A stretch of 64,000 nt of DNA. Origin: Phylloscopus collybita. Lineage: Eukaryota; Chordata; Aves; Passeriformes; Phylloscopidae. A program made the position numbers and the translations under genes. Below the pieces are notes generated by a model. The model did no database searches. It had not been told where the DNA came from and was given only the letters and a program-made list of their open reading frames with translations. Position 1 is the stretch's first letter, and each line of letters starts with the position of its first letter. Shown one piece after another: positions 29,201-37,343 of the stretch. The stretch spans positions 2,573,501 to 2,637,500 of the forward strand of contig JAJNNQ010000008.1 in the NCBI GenBank assembly GCA_027886175.1, given 5' to 3'.

Positions 29201-32200
29201 GGTACAAGATGGGAAGGTGCCAGCCAAGGGAGCAGAGGGGCTCTGCTCTCCAAGAGAGGTGGGTGGTATAGGGGGCATAGCCCAGCCCTCCAAAAGAGAA
29301 AGAGGCTTTCAAACATCCTTATGTAAGGAGGGAGCTGGCATCGCCCGGGAAACCATTGCCATGGCAATGGTAGAGGGGCTGGAAAAGCAGCTCGGCCTTC
29401 CTGAGAAGAAATTGCCTATTTTAAAGGTTTTGTCCCCAGCCCGTGGCCAAGTGCCCACCAGCCACATCTGAGCGCCAGCACAGAGATGCCTGGCAGCATC
29501 CCCCTGTCCCCTTCTGACAAGGACCATGATGGATGTGCAACCCCAACAGACAGTGACCAGGCACTGCATCCCATGAAAAAAGGGACAGCAACACTCCTGA
29601 GTCCACTCAGTGCCCCACAGCCTTCCTCAGGCACAGGCTGCTGTTCCCTGTGAAACCCAGGGGTGGGCAGCACCTCCCATGGCTGGTCCTACCTTCCAGT
29701 CTGTGTCCACAGTGGAGAGGAAGACATCCGAGTTCTCCTGGGATGAGAAGGAGCCGTTAGGGACAGAGCCACCCCTCACTTTTGCAGCGCCCTCCCACCC
29801 AGCTCGCAAAGCCCCTGACACCACAGGCACCCACTGCCCGGGGCTGCAGGGGACACAGAGCCCACACGTGTGCACACACACACAGAGCAGCTGCACGGGT
29901 GCATGTGTTACCTGTGTGCACACACACAGGTGTGTGCTAGCATGATGTGCAACCCCTGCACACACATCCATCATCCCACCAAACCTGAACCTGTGCTCAG
30001 CCACGCGGGCTCATCGCCACCAGCACGCACACACTGAGGACCACAAATGTGCACCCAAAACCAGCAGACACACACACAGAGTGCCACACAAGTGCCCAGT
30101 GCCAGCACACAACCCTCCCCCCCACCAAGCTCCCACGTCCTGGTGCCCCACATGCAGGAGCCAGAGCCAGCGTGGTCACCAAACTCACCAGCTCGGCGTC
30201 CTGTCCCCGCAGCAGCGGCTTCTCCTCGGTGAAGCGCAGCTCGTGCAGCCCTGCCATGGTCATCTCCTGCAGCAGCAGCCCTGCCCAGGGCAAGGGAGAT
30301 GTCAGGACAGGTCCTGCCTCGGTTCTCTTTGCCCCAGCCCTCCAGAGCTTCACGGGTCTCCCTCGAACAGGGATGGGACCCAAATCAGCTTCGCTCCACC
30401 CATCTGCTATAGGGACTCGGTGCTTCAGTTTGTCCAGGGGCTGCAGTGAGCCCCTCTGCAGGGAGCTTGCAGCAGGCACAGAGCAAACAGTGCCTAGGTG
30501 AGCTCAGCTCCCAGCTCCTACCCCAGGTCCAGTTCTCCCAGTTAAGGACAAACCTATCTCCAGGGCATGATCTTGGGCAAACGGAGGGACCAACCTCATC
30601 TGTCCATGCTGGTCACCTCAGTAAGCACCCAATCCAGAACAAGAACATCCAAATTCCCATCCCAGCTTTCAGCATCAGTCAAAAACAGAAAATACAAGTT
30701 TTTGGCCAGTTTTAGGCTGCAGATAGGTATGGATGGGACAGAGGGAGATCTCCCTGCACAGGCAGAATGAGGGGTGATGTTTCTCAGCCATGCTGGGAGG
30801 CAGAGGGATGTTCCATGCAGACAGAGAGCAGAGAGACAGCCCAAACTTTGTATAGCAATGATGGGAGAAATCCAAATGTGAAGCCTTTGCTCCCAAAGTC
30901 TTCTCCTTGCCTGTGAATCAAGTGCTGGCCAGTTGGTACCTCAGCCCCAGGACTTGGAGGGACAGACTTCTCCATGGAGCCGCCACTCAGCAGCGGTGTG
31001 AGACTGGGTTCTGCTGACCTCAACCAACACTGGCATCTCCAAAATCACCCCCAGGCACAAGCCCAGCTCAGAGAGCCGGAGAACAAGGAGATCAGCAGCT
31101 GGCTGCACACAGAAGGTGAAAGACATGGGGACATAGGGAACAGTCCAGGCTCCCCTGTTTAAATGGGATGGGTAACTGGCAAGTCCCAGTGCCAGGGGAT
31201 TATTTGCACTCAAGCAGGATCCAGACCTCAAGCATTGCCTTTGCAGCCTCTATTTTCACCTCTTCCACAAGACCAAGCCTTCAGACAAGTAGTTGCCTCT
31301 CCAAATGGGCCAGCACTGATCCCACGTCCCCTCAGCTGTCTCCCCCCTGTGCAACCCCCCCGGACATAACGGGGATGGTTTGGGCTGTACGAGCACCGCA
31401 GCAGACACGGACCCGCTCCGTCTGCACAGCCTCCGCCGAGCCTGCTTCACACCCTGTCCACCTCCAAACCTAGATCAGTCCAGGCTGACAATGTGGAAAG
31501 GCCAAGAAATGCCACAAATATTGTAAGGCCACCAGGAATACAGGAACTGGTCATAAACTCCCCTCCAAAGTCAGGTTTTGCTCCCCTGACCAGGTTTTCC
31601 CTTCAAAACTCAAGCAGGCTGTGCCACCTGCCTGCTTTCTGCAGACACGGCACTTTGCCTTGCTCCTTGGGAGCCATCCAGCAATCCAAAACTGTGTGGA
31701 GGGGGAAACACCACTGCAAAGCCCCTCGAGATTCCCAGGGCACCCAGCATCAGGAGTCTCCGTGTCACCCCCTGCCCAGAGGGTCCCTGCAGGCCAGGGG
31801 ATGTTGAGAGATGCCGTCAGCCCCATGGAGAGGCACAAGTGAGGGGCATGCTGCTCCAGGCCGGGCTGCTGCTGCTGGGGAGATGGTTCTGTGCACAGGG
31901 ACAGCCCTGGCCTGCAGCCCACCAGCACAGCCAAGCCAACACAGCCTGCAGAGCCACCAACCGAGCAACCCCACAACCCCAGGGGAAAAAAAAAATGGGA
32001 GAAAAATCGGCCTCACCGATAGCTGGGTCTGGAAGAGAGCAGGAGCGTCCCACGCTGAGCACTCCAACCCACCGTGTGGCCACGGCCCCAGGGTGGCTGG
32101 GAACTGCACTTAGTGTATGGTGAATGCCTTTGATAATTACAGCCTGCAGCTAATACGGGAGGGAGGGTGGCTGAGCCATGAGGAAAGGCCCCGTGACCTT

Positions 32201-32909
32201 GTTTGCGTGGTGGGGGGAAAGCTGGCTCAGGGGGGACGTGGCAGAGCCCTGCCCCAACCAGCATCCCCAGCATGGGATGGACAGTCTCCTAAAGTGGTGC
32301 TGACTGTGGGAACAGAGGAGGGATCAGTAAGCCAGGGATCAGTAAGCAGGGTCACAGCCATGTTGCTGCCTTCCCTGGGTGCTCTGCTTCCCATGCCACC
32401 CCAGAGGAACCCTCATCCCTGCTCCTGCAGCATAGCTGTGGGGCTCTGGGCAGTCTCACCCAGCCCCACTGGGCCACTGTCATTGTGGAGGACTGTCACT
32501 GTCACTGTCAGTGAGGAAGCCACAGCTCCAGGTCTCCTAGCCAAAAGAACTTGGCTCCCACCTTATGCCAGGGTAATGTGCCCAGCAATAAGCCCTCTTC
32601 CTTGCAGCTCACACCAATGCTCCTCAACAAGCACCCATTCCCAGGGTACCACCCCAAACTCACCCATCTCTGCTCCCACTCTGCCTTCCCAGTGTGGTGC
32701 CGCAGGCACAGCCAGGACATTTCTCTTCCCTAATTCCCAATCAGTTCCAAACCCAGCAGGACATAAGTGCTCTGTCTGGAACTGGTGCTCTGGCCCACCA
32801 GGGCCCTGGCACTGTGTCTATAGAAGGGGACAAGAACAGCCACATTGACTTAACTTCCCCGGGGATCTGCAGCCCACTGCTGGCTAACTGGAGGAGAACC
32901 AGCTTGTAG

Positions 32910-32974
<65 letters not shown>

Positions 32975-34060
32975 CGTGATCATGACAAGGCTGTGAGCTC
33001 CATTTCACACTTGGGAGCCTGTCTGGTCACAGGGCAGGGATCCCTCAGATGTTGCCTCAGTCTCACAGGAGTCCCCACACTGACTACCTGCGTCCTGCCC
33101 TGGCACGGATGTGCTGCCCACAGGATGTTGGCACGGATACCTCGGGTTGACTGAGCAGTGTGCAACAAACAGGCTGACAAATCAGGAGAAGTGAGGGCTG
33201 GCCCCTGCCAGGCAGTGAAGCCAAGGCAGCCTTCAGCGAGGCTGGGAGAGGGAGGAACTTGCAGCTCAGTCTGAGCCGTGGCCGAGTGCCCACAGCATTG
33301 CCCCCCGAGCAGGACCGATGGGGGGGAGCACGATGGGGTGAAGGAAAACCCCACTGTGACACAGTCTGGGGCACATCCTGCTCCACCAGTGCAGGAGAAA
33401 GACCCACAGCTTTCTCTGACCCCGTGAGGGACACAGGTCTGCAGCCCAGCAGCCCCCACAGACCAGCCTGACAGGGTGGTCCAACTGAGGGGTGCAGGAC
33501 CGGGCAGCCACACCACGAGAGCCGCCAGGCCGGGGCACACGGTGCCGCTGCTGCATGGTCTGGGGGTGGCCGTGGCAGCAGGGGGCTTTGTGGGGGCTCA
33601 GGCTGTCTCGCAGTGGCTGTTGCTAAGAGCAGCCTCCTTCCCAGCCCAGCGCATTCGTCGGGGCAGCGGGGAGACTCCCAGGGGAGGCTGGCTGAGGAGC
33701 AGCGAGGCACGGCAGGGATGCTCCAGCATCCGGCTGTCTGCTGAGCGGCCCCCTTTGCCAGGAGGCTGCCGGCTCTGTTCCCCCTTCCCCCAGCACCCCC
33801 GGGCTGGGCTTTCCCCGCTGCAGCAAGGCATCACCTCCCGGAGCCCGAAAAGGACCCGACCCCGGCAGCCCACACCTGCGGGAGCCACGGCAGGCGGAGG
33901 GGCCGGGGGGCAGCTCCATCTCCTGGGCAGGGGTTGAAGGCTCTCGCCACCCCCGGCCCCATCACCCCATCGCCCCTCCTCGTTGGACACCCCCCGTTCC
34001 CGGCACGGGCGGCGGGGCCGTACCTGTCAGGAGCTCGATCTTGTGCCGGAGCACCTTCAT
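17125..34060 (-). CDS. NDRG4: NDRG family member 4 (N-myc downstream regulated), complete, multiple isoforms
   Basis: Thirteen shared coding exons plus alternative first exons were placed on the minus strand, and all phases agree. Starting at the MPECWDG exon (25,615-25,617) the protein is 339 residues, the same length as the human short isoform. Starting at 34,060 it is 390 residues, and the 39-nt cassette adds 13 to either. The body is an alpha/beta-hydrolase fold of the NDR family. At the nucleophile elbow it has GVGAGA (short-isoform residues 112-117) in place of GxSxG, which fits the known lack of hydrolase activity. The C-terminus has the S/T/R-rich phosphorylation region ([17 protein letters not shown]) and ends HTMEVSC. 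NDRG4 is cytoplasmic, enriched in brain and heart, and linked to cell survival, vesicle traffic and growth signalling. Confidence 0.98.
17867..17905 (-). CDS. NDRG4: NDRG4 39-nt alternative cassette exon
   Basis: Between a CCTGCCAG acceptor and a GTACCG donor lie 39 nt. Inserted at phase 1 they add 13 residues, giving [19 protein letters not shown] across the junctions. Human NDRG4 has the corresponding 13-residue insert with the same LKDRRLSGG core. Including it gives the 352-residue type isoform, skipping it the 339-residue one. Confidence 0.88.
18036..18460. repeat. Imperfect CA/TG-rich block
   Basis: CA dinucleotide runs are mixed with longer repeats such as GCAACAGACCTGCAAACGCA and CACACACATG. 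The block fills much of the intron between the alternative cassette and the MGY exon of NDRG4. The many frame-shifted ORFs here (Cys/Val or Thr/His rich) are artefacts. Confidence 0.85.
18480..18531 (-). CDS. NDRG4: NDRG4 shared exon 12
   Basis: This 52-nt exon encodes [17 protein letters not shown] plus one base, and ends the hydrolase-like domain. The donor is GTGAGT. Confidence 0.96.
18731..18766 (-). CDS. NDRG4: NDRG4 shared exon 11 (microexon)
   Basis: This 36-nt exon encodes [12 protein letters not shown], identical to human. The acceptor is TCTTTGCAG and the donor GTGAGC. Confidence 0.96.
19007..19054 (-). CDS. NDRG4: NDRG4 shared exon 10
   Basis: This 48-nt exon encodes [16 protein letters not shown]. 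The acceptor is TGCCCGTAG and the donor GTAGGC. Confidence 0.96.
19629..19680 (-). CDS. NDRG4: NDRG4 shared exon 9
   Basis: This 52-nt exon completes the split Arg codon and encodes [17 protein letters not shown]. The donor is GTGAGT, directly after a GTG codon. Confidence 0.96.
19777..19833 (-). CDS. NDRG4: NDRG4 shared exon 8
   Basis: This 57-nt exon encodes [18 protein letters not shown] plus two bases. The acceptor is CTCCACCAG and the donor GTAAGA. Confidence 0.97.
20374..20477 (-). CDS. NDRG4: NDRG4 shared exon 7
   Basis: This 104-nt exon begins [20 protein letters not shown] and ends [10 protein letters not shown] plus two bases. It belongs to the cap-like helical part of the NDR fold. 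The donor is GTGAGT. Confidence 0.97.
20820..20876 (-). CDS. NDRG4: NDRG4 shared exon 6
   Basis: This 57-nt exon encodes [19 protein letters not shown]. The acceptor is CCTCCACAG and the donor GTAAGG. The preceding intron is only 96 bp. Confidence 0.97.
20973..21059 (-). CDS. NDRG4: NDRG4 shared exon 5
   Basis: This 87-nt exon (29 residues, phase 0) begins [20 protein letters not shown] and ends WIDWAAAK. The acceptor is CACTGCAG and the donor GTGGGC. Confidence 0.97.
21368..21428 (-). CDS. NDRG4: NDRG4 shared exon 4 (pseudo-nucleophile elbow)
   Basis: This 61-nt exon encodes [25 protein letters not shown] takes the place of the hydrolase GxSxG, so no catalytic serine is present. Confidence 0.97.
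21621..21683 (-). CDS. NDRG4: NDRG4 shared exon 3
   Basis: This 63-nt exon encodes [20 protein letters not shown]. The acceptor is TGCCACAG and the donor GTGAGT. Phase is 2 on both sides. Confidence 0.96.
21946..22066 (-). CDS. NDRG4: NDRG4 shared exon 2
   Basis: This 121-nt exon encodes [20 protein letters not shown] and then [20 protein letters not shown], ending in two bases of a Gly codon. The donor is GTAGGT. It is in frame with both neighbours. Confidence 0.96.
23251..23356 (-). CDS. NDRG4: NDRG4 first shared exon
   Basis: This 106-nt exon starts [17 protein letters not shown] and ends TYHDVGLN plus one base. The acceptor is CTTCCCCAG and the donor GTGAGT. It encodes the first strands of the NDR fold. 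Confidence 0.97.
23546..23714. repeat. AAGGG pentanucleotide microsatellite, about 34 copies
   Basis: An almost pure (AAGGG)n run of 169 bp on the plus strand, (CCCTT)n in the NDRG4 transcript. It starts about 190 bases upstream of the first shared exon's acceptor. Length is likely polymorphic. Confidence 0.98.
25549..25571. repeat. GGGA tandem run (G-quadruplex motif)
   Basis: Five G3 runs separated by single A residues lie on the plus strand, about 26 bases inside the intron following the MPECWDG exon. Confidence 0.75.
25597..25617 (-). CDS. NDRG4: NDRG4 alternative first exon (short isoform)
   Basis: Seven residues, MPECWDG, identical to the human short-isoform start. The ATG context is good (CACCATGC) and the donor is GTAGGT. 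It is driven by the TATA/CCAAT promoter just upstream. Confidence 0.97.
25744..25750 (-). promoter_or_regulatory. NDRG4: TATA box of the NDRG4 short-isoform promoter
   Basis: The minus strand reads GCTATAAATCGG in GC-rich surroundings, 127 bases upstream of the MPECWDG ATG. This would put transcription start near 25,715-25,720 and give a 5' UTR of about 100 nt. Confidence 0.75.
25851..25886 (-). promoter_or_regulatory. NDRG4: Paired CCAAT boxes upstream of the NDRG4 TATA box
   Basis: CCAAT occurs on the gene strand at 25,851-25,855 and 25,882-25,886, about 100-140 bases upstream of the TATA box, the usual spacing for NF-Y sites. CCAATTGG makes the second site readable on both strands. Confidence 0.65.
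26015..26073. repeat. GGGCA pentanucleotide microsatellite
   Basis: About 11 to 12 uninterrupted GGGCA units lie some 400 bases upstream of the NDRG4 short-isoform start. Confidence 0.95.
26444..26687. repeat. 244-bp direct repeat, copy 1
   Basis: The segment beginning TGCCCCCAGCTCTCCTGCAC and ending GGCAGGCAGCCCCCAG recurs at 27,787-28,030, at the same length and with about four mismatches. It lies in NDRG4 intronic DNA upstream of the short-isoform promoter. It has no transposon ends that I recognise. Confidence 0.93.
27787..28030. repeat. 244-bp direct repeat, copy 2
   Basis: Second copy, in the same orientation, offset 1343 bases from the first. Flanking sequence differs on both sides, so the duplication is bounded by these positions. 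Confidence 0.93.
28628..28669. repeat. TTTTAATTA-type A/T-rich array
   Basis: Repeated TTTTAATTA/TTTTTA units form an island of A/T in GC-rich NDRG4 intron DNA. Each unit contains the TAATTA homeodomain core, but the array may be only a simple repeat. Confidence 0.6.
29352..29371. promoter_or_regulatory. Palindromic RFX X-box-like site
   Basis: ACCATTGCCATGGCAATGGT is a perfect 20-base palindrome. Its core ATTGCCATGGCAAT is close to the RFX X-box GTTGCCATGGCAAC. It lies in the NDRG4 intron about 320 bases past exon C. Confidence 0.55.
29416..29425. promoter_or_regulatory. MEF2-like site
   Basis: CTATTTTAAA resembles the MEF2 consensus YTAWWWWTAR, with one departure in the last two bases. 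It is 45 bases from the palindromic X-box and could act with it. MEF2 activity in heart and neurons fits NDRG4 expression, but binding is inferred. Confidence 0.4.
29693..29737 (-). CDS. NDRG4: NDRG4 long-isoform exon C
   Basis: This 45-nt exon encodes [15 protein letters not shown] and joins in phase 0 to the EHDIETPYG exon, as in human long isoforms. The donor is GTAGGA and the acceptor CATCCCAG. Confidence 0.94.
30189..30280 (-). CDS. NDRG4: NDRG4 long-isoform exon B
   Basis: This 92-nt exon encodes (G)[16 protein letters not shown] through RGQDAEL and has a GTGAGT donor. It contains an in-frame internal ATG (minus strand, 30,255-30,257, the M of MAGLHELRF), the start used by a known human isoform. 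Confidence 0.94.
32911..32972. repeat. ATT trinucleotide microsatellite, about 20 copies
   Basis: A pure (ATT)n run in the NDRG4 intron between the 34,060 exon and exon B. Confidence 0.98.
34024..34060 (-). CDS. NDRG4: NDRG4 upstream first coding exon (long isoforms)
   Basis: The exon begins [12 protein letters not shown] plus one base (37 nt), as in human long NDRG4 isoforms, with a GTACGG donor. Bases -3 and -2 before the ATG are G. It sits at the edge of a strongly CpG-rich island. Confidence 0.95.
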
Positions 34061-34130
34061 TCCGGGGCGGCGGGTCCCGGCGGGCGGGGCGGGCTGCGAG
34101 GGGGCGGCGGCGGCCCCGGCGCGGGGCGAG

Positions 34131-34132
<2 letters not shown>

Positions 34133-34175
<43 letters not shown>

Positions 34176-34197
34176 TGCCGGTGTCGGTGCCGGTGCG
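34133..34197. repeat. GGAGCC hexamer array in the NDRG4 upstream promoter
   Basis: Seven or more copies of GGAGCC grade into GGTGCC/GGTGTC variants. The array lies about 75-135 bases upstream of the long-isoform ATG, so it may be in the 5' UTR or core promoter. Confidence 0.85.
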
Positions 34198-34430
34198 AGG
34201 TGCGCGGGGCGGCGCAGGGGCTGGGCTGGGCACGGCCCCGCCGGCCGGATCCTCCTCCCCTCGCCGGGGCCGGAGGGGAGGGACGGGACCGGGATGGGGA
34301 ACGGGGGCACCAGGAGAAGAGCGGTGCTGAGGGAGGCGGGAGCGAACGGGAGATGGAGGCTGCGGGGGTTACGCGGAGCGCTGGGGGCTGCGGGGGCTGC
34401 ACGGGGGATGGCGGCTGCCGGGGGCACACA

Positions 34431-37306
34431 TCACCCTGTGGAGAAACGTTCAGCTCCCGCAGTGGGACCGTGACGGCCAATAGGTCCAACAGGTCCCTGT
34501 GGTCGTGGAGTCCCAGAAGCAGGGGACAGTGGGAACCTTGGGGTTGGACCATGCACCAGGGGTCTGGGTCTCCCTGAGAGCAGGGGAAGGTGAAAATCAA
34601 GGTGCTTGGGGTGGATCTGGGTCAAGAGGGGACCTGTGCTCAGCAATGATACCTGGAACCCAGCCATCAGTGGTCAAGGGATGTAGGGAGTCCTGGAGAG
34701 TGGGGCCATGAAGGACAAAGGGCTTGGGAGTATCCAGGAACAAAAACACGGATGACAAGGGACCTGATGGTCCTTCGGGGCATGGGAATACAGGTTCCCC
34801 TGAGCATAGGATGGTTGCCAGGTGGTTCCAGGATAAGAAGGACCTGTGCAATGAGGGTCCCCAGAGCAGGGCCATAATGGTCTGGGGTTGCCCGGGAGTG
34901 CAGATGCTGACAGTGAAGAAGGATCACCCAGGAGTGCAGGCAGCGATCCTTCATGAAGGTCATGAAGACCCCACACACACTGATGCTGGAGGTGTAGGGT
35001 GGCAGCTGTTTGGGGCAGAGCAGGAGGTTGTGAACCACTTGAATTCTCCTGAATTGGGACAATTGGGACATTGAAGACAGAAGGCGCTGGCCTGCCCCAG
35101 AGCAAGGGTTGAATCCTGCTTGTCTCCAAGCTGGATAAGCCCATCCTGCCACTGTTCCTTTCTCTGTACTTGTTTGGTATCACTTTAACTTATTTTTTTC
35201 CCCACATCTAGGGATGTAACAGCCTCCATTCCCATGCTGCCTGAGGCAACTGCACAGGACATACCACCCAAAGCTGGCCTTTATCAAAACATCCCCATGG
35301 GGAGCTCCTGAGGACCCCATCACCTCCCCTCAATGGGCTTGGTTCCTCAGCACCTGGGTTGAATCAGGTATCTCAGAGCTCAGTCTTATCACCCCCCAGC
35401 CAACCACAGTGGCCAACAGACCCCTCTGCTTCAGGGCACCTTCTGCATCCTACAAACAGCTGCTGAGGGGCTGGAGAAATGTCTGCTCCTGCTGACATTC
35501 ATCCCTAGTACATCCATTTTAACAGCTTGTCCCAGGCTTTTTGGATGGCAACCAGACTTCAGCTGATTTCAACCTCTCCCGCTGAGTCACCACGAGTTCT
35601 GCATCCAGGCTGCATTCGCCTTTTCACCTCTAAGAGAGGAAAAGCCCATGATGTCAGAGAGCTCAGGGACTCTTAAATCCCTCAGCTGGAGCCAGCCTCT
35701 CACCTAGCACTTCAGTGGGATCAGATCTTCCCTGCTTTCAGCTCTGCTTTTCCCTCTCTTCTACGGGTCCAGCAGCCAAGGGGTTTTCTCTGAACTGGTC
35801 AGGGATGAGAGAGTGTTGGTTCTGATCCTCCTGACATTGCACACATTTAATCCCCCTCCTCCTCATTTAGTTGCCAGGGGTTTCTATGGGAATAAATTAT
35901 TTTTCATGCTTGGGATTCATCTTCTCCTCAGCAGTCACACCTTCAAGTAGCGAGGCAGAGGGGGCCAGAACTGCTGAACTCATGGATGCCATTGATGGCA
36001 AGAGGGAGGTGGCAGGACTAGAGGCCCTGGGACCTTTCATTTTCCCTGTCTTTGGAAGAAACCTGGAAAGATTTCAAGAAAAAGGCAGAGACCATAAAAC
36101 CCCCAAAAAAATGCTCCAGGCACGACCCAGTTCCCCCCCAAAGTTCCTGTTGTGATGGTGCCATCTCAACCTGGCAGAGGTGAGCTGGGCCCCCTAACCC
36201 TGTTTCAGGGGGGTCTGCACTCTTTGGCCACCCGTCCCACAGTGGCACCCAGTGCTGGCAGTGCCACAAGGACCCATCCTGTGGTGGGCAGCTGGTGGTG
36301 GACAGAGCACACAGCTGCCATCAGCAGAGAGGGACACAGAGGTGACCAGCATGGGAAGCAGAGGCCTGAATCCAAGCCCTGAGGCAGGGCAGGGTTTGAC
36401 ACACGTCCCAGCTGCAGGCTGCATCCTGTGCTGCACACAGGGCTGATTCAGGGGCAGGAGGGGAAGCAGCCTGGGGCAGATGTGCTGGCTGCCCACGCTG
36501 GGGATCGATGTGCCTGTATCGAAGGGCTTCACGGGGATTGGGTACCACCCCGAGGGACAGGCAGTCCAGTGATGATGTGGAGAGGAGTCACAGCTAAATT
36601 TAGCCTCATTTGTGCGTGAGCATGATGTTTTTTATTCTTGCCCTTAAATAAAAACATTGTTTGGAGCTGCTGGTTCTGCTTTGCTCAGCCCTGGACCTTG
36701 GATGGGTTGTTTCAGTCAAGCTATTCAAAAGAGGGAGAAACGAGAATTAGAAGTTGGTGAGACATATCCCAAAGACCTATTTTCAAAAATGCTCAGCAGC
36801 CATTTCCCAGAATCCAGCAGTGCACACAAAGCAGTGAAAGCGTGACTTTGGTGCCTATAGGGATGTGCTGGTGCTGAGGGAGAGGTGTCTTCCAGGTAAA
36901 GCTGCTCCATGGCCATGGGATCACATGCTGGAGCCTTGACCATAGTGAGGGGTGTCTTGGGCTTGAGGCAGCAGTGCTGGAGTACCAGCTGTTGGTGATG
37001 GGCCCCACACTGCATCCCACCTTGGCTGGATATCCCACCCCTAGGGGAGGCACAATCTGCCCCTGCCTTACATTCACAGGGCAGCTAAAGGCCCACACCT
37101 TGCTGGCTCCAAAATAATCAGAGCCAGAATGACAGCAGGGCTATTGGATCTTGGGTGCCTCAAATGAGACACCTCAAACCCTGCCCAGAGGTCTCAGATT
37201 AGTGAAAGGATGGGGTGGTGCCCCCAGAAATGCTGGGCTTCATGCAGAACAAGGCAGGGCTGCACAGTGGCACTGCCTGTGCGTGAGCTCAGGGCTGGGG
37301 CTGTGG

Positions 37307-37343
<37 letters not shown>

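Larger units (their letters stand above)
23357..34023 (-). other. NDRG4: NDRG4 5' introns and internal promoter region
   Basis: Introns of 3743 bp (30,281-34,023) and 451 bp (29,738-30,188), and 6336 bp from exon C to the first shared exon, with the short-isoform promoter inside the last. They contain the repeats and motif sites listed separately and no further gene I can support. Confidence 0.75.
33640..34430 (-). promoter_or_regulatory. NDRG4: CpG-rich upstream NDRG4 promoter
   Basis: CpG-dense DNA surrounds the long-isoform first exon at 34,060 and includes a GGAGCC hexamer array. No TATA box is evident. Boundaries are by eye. Confidence 0.7.
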
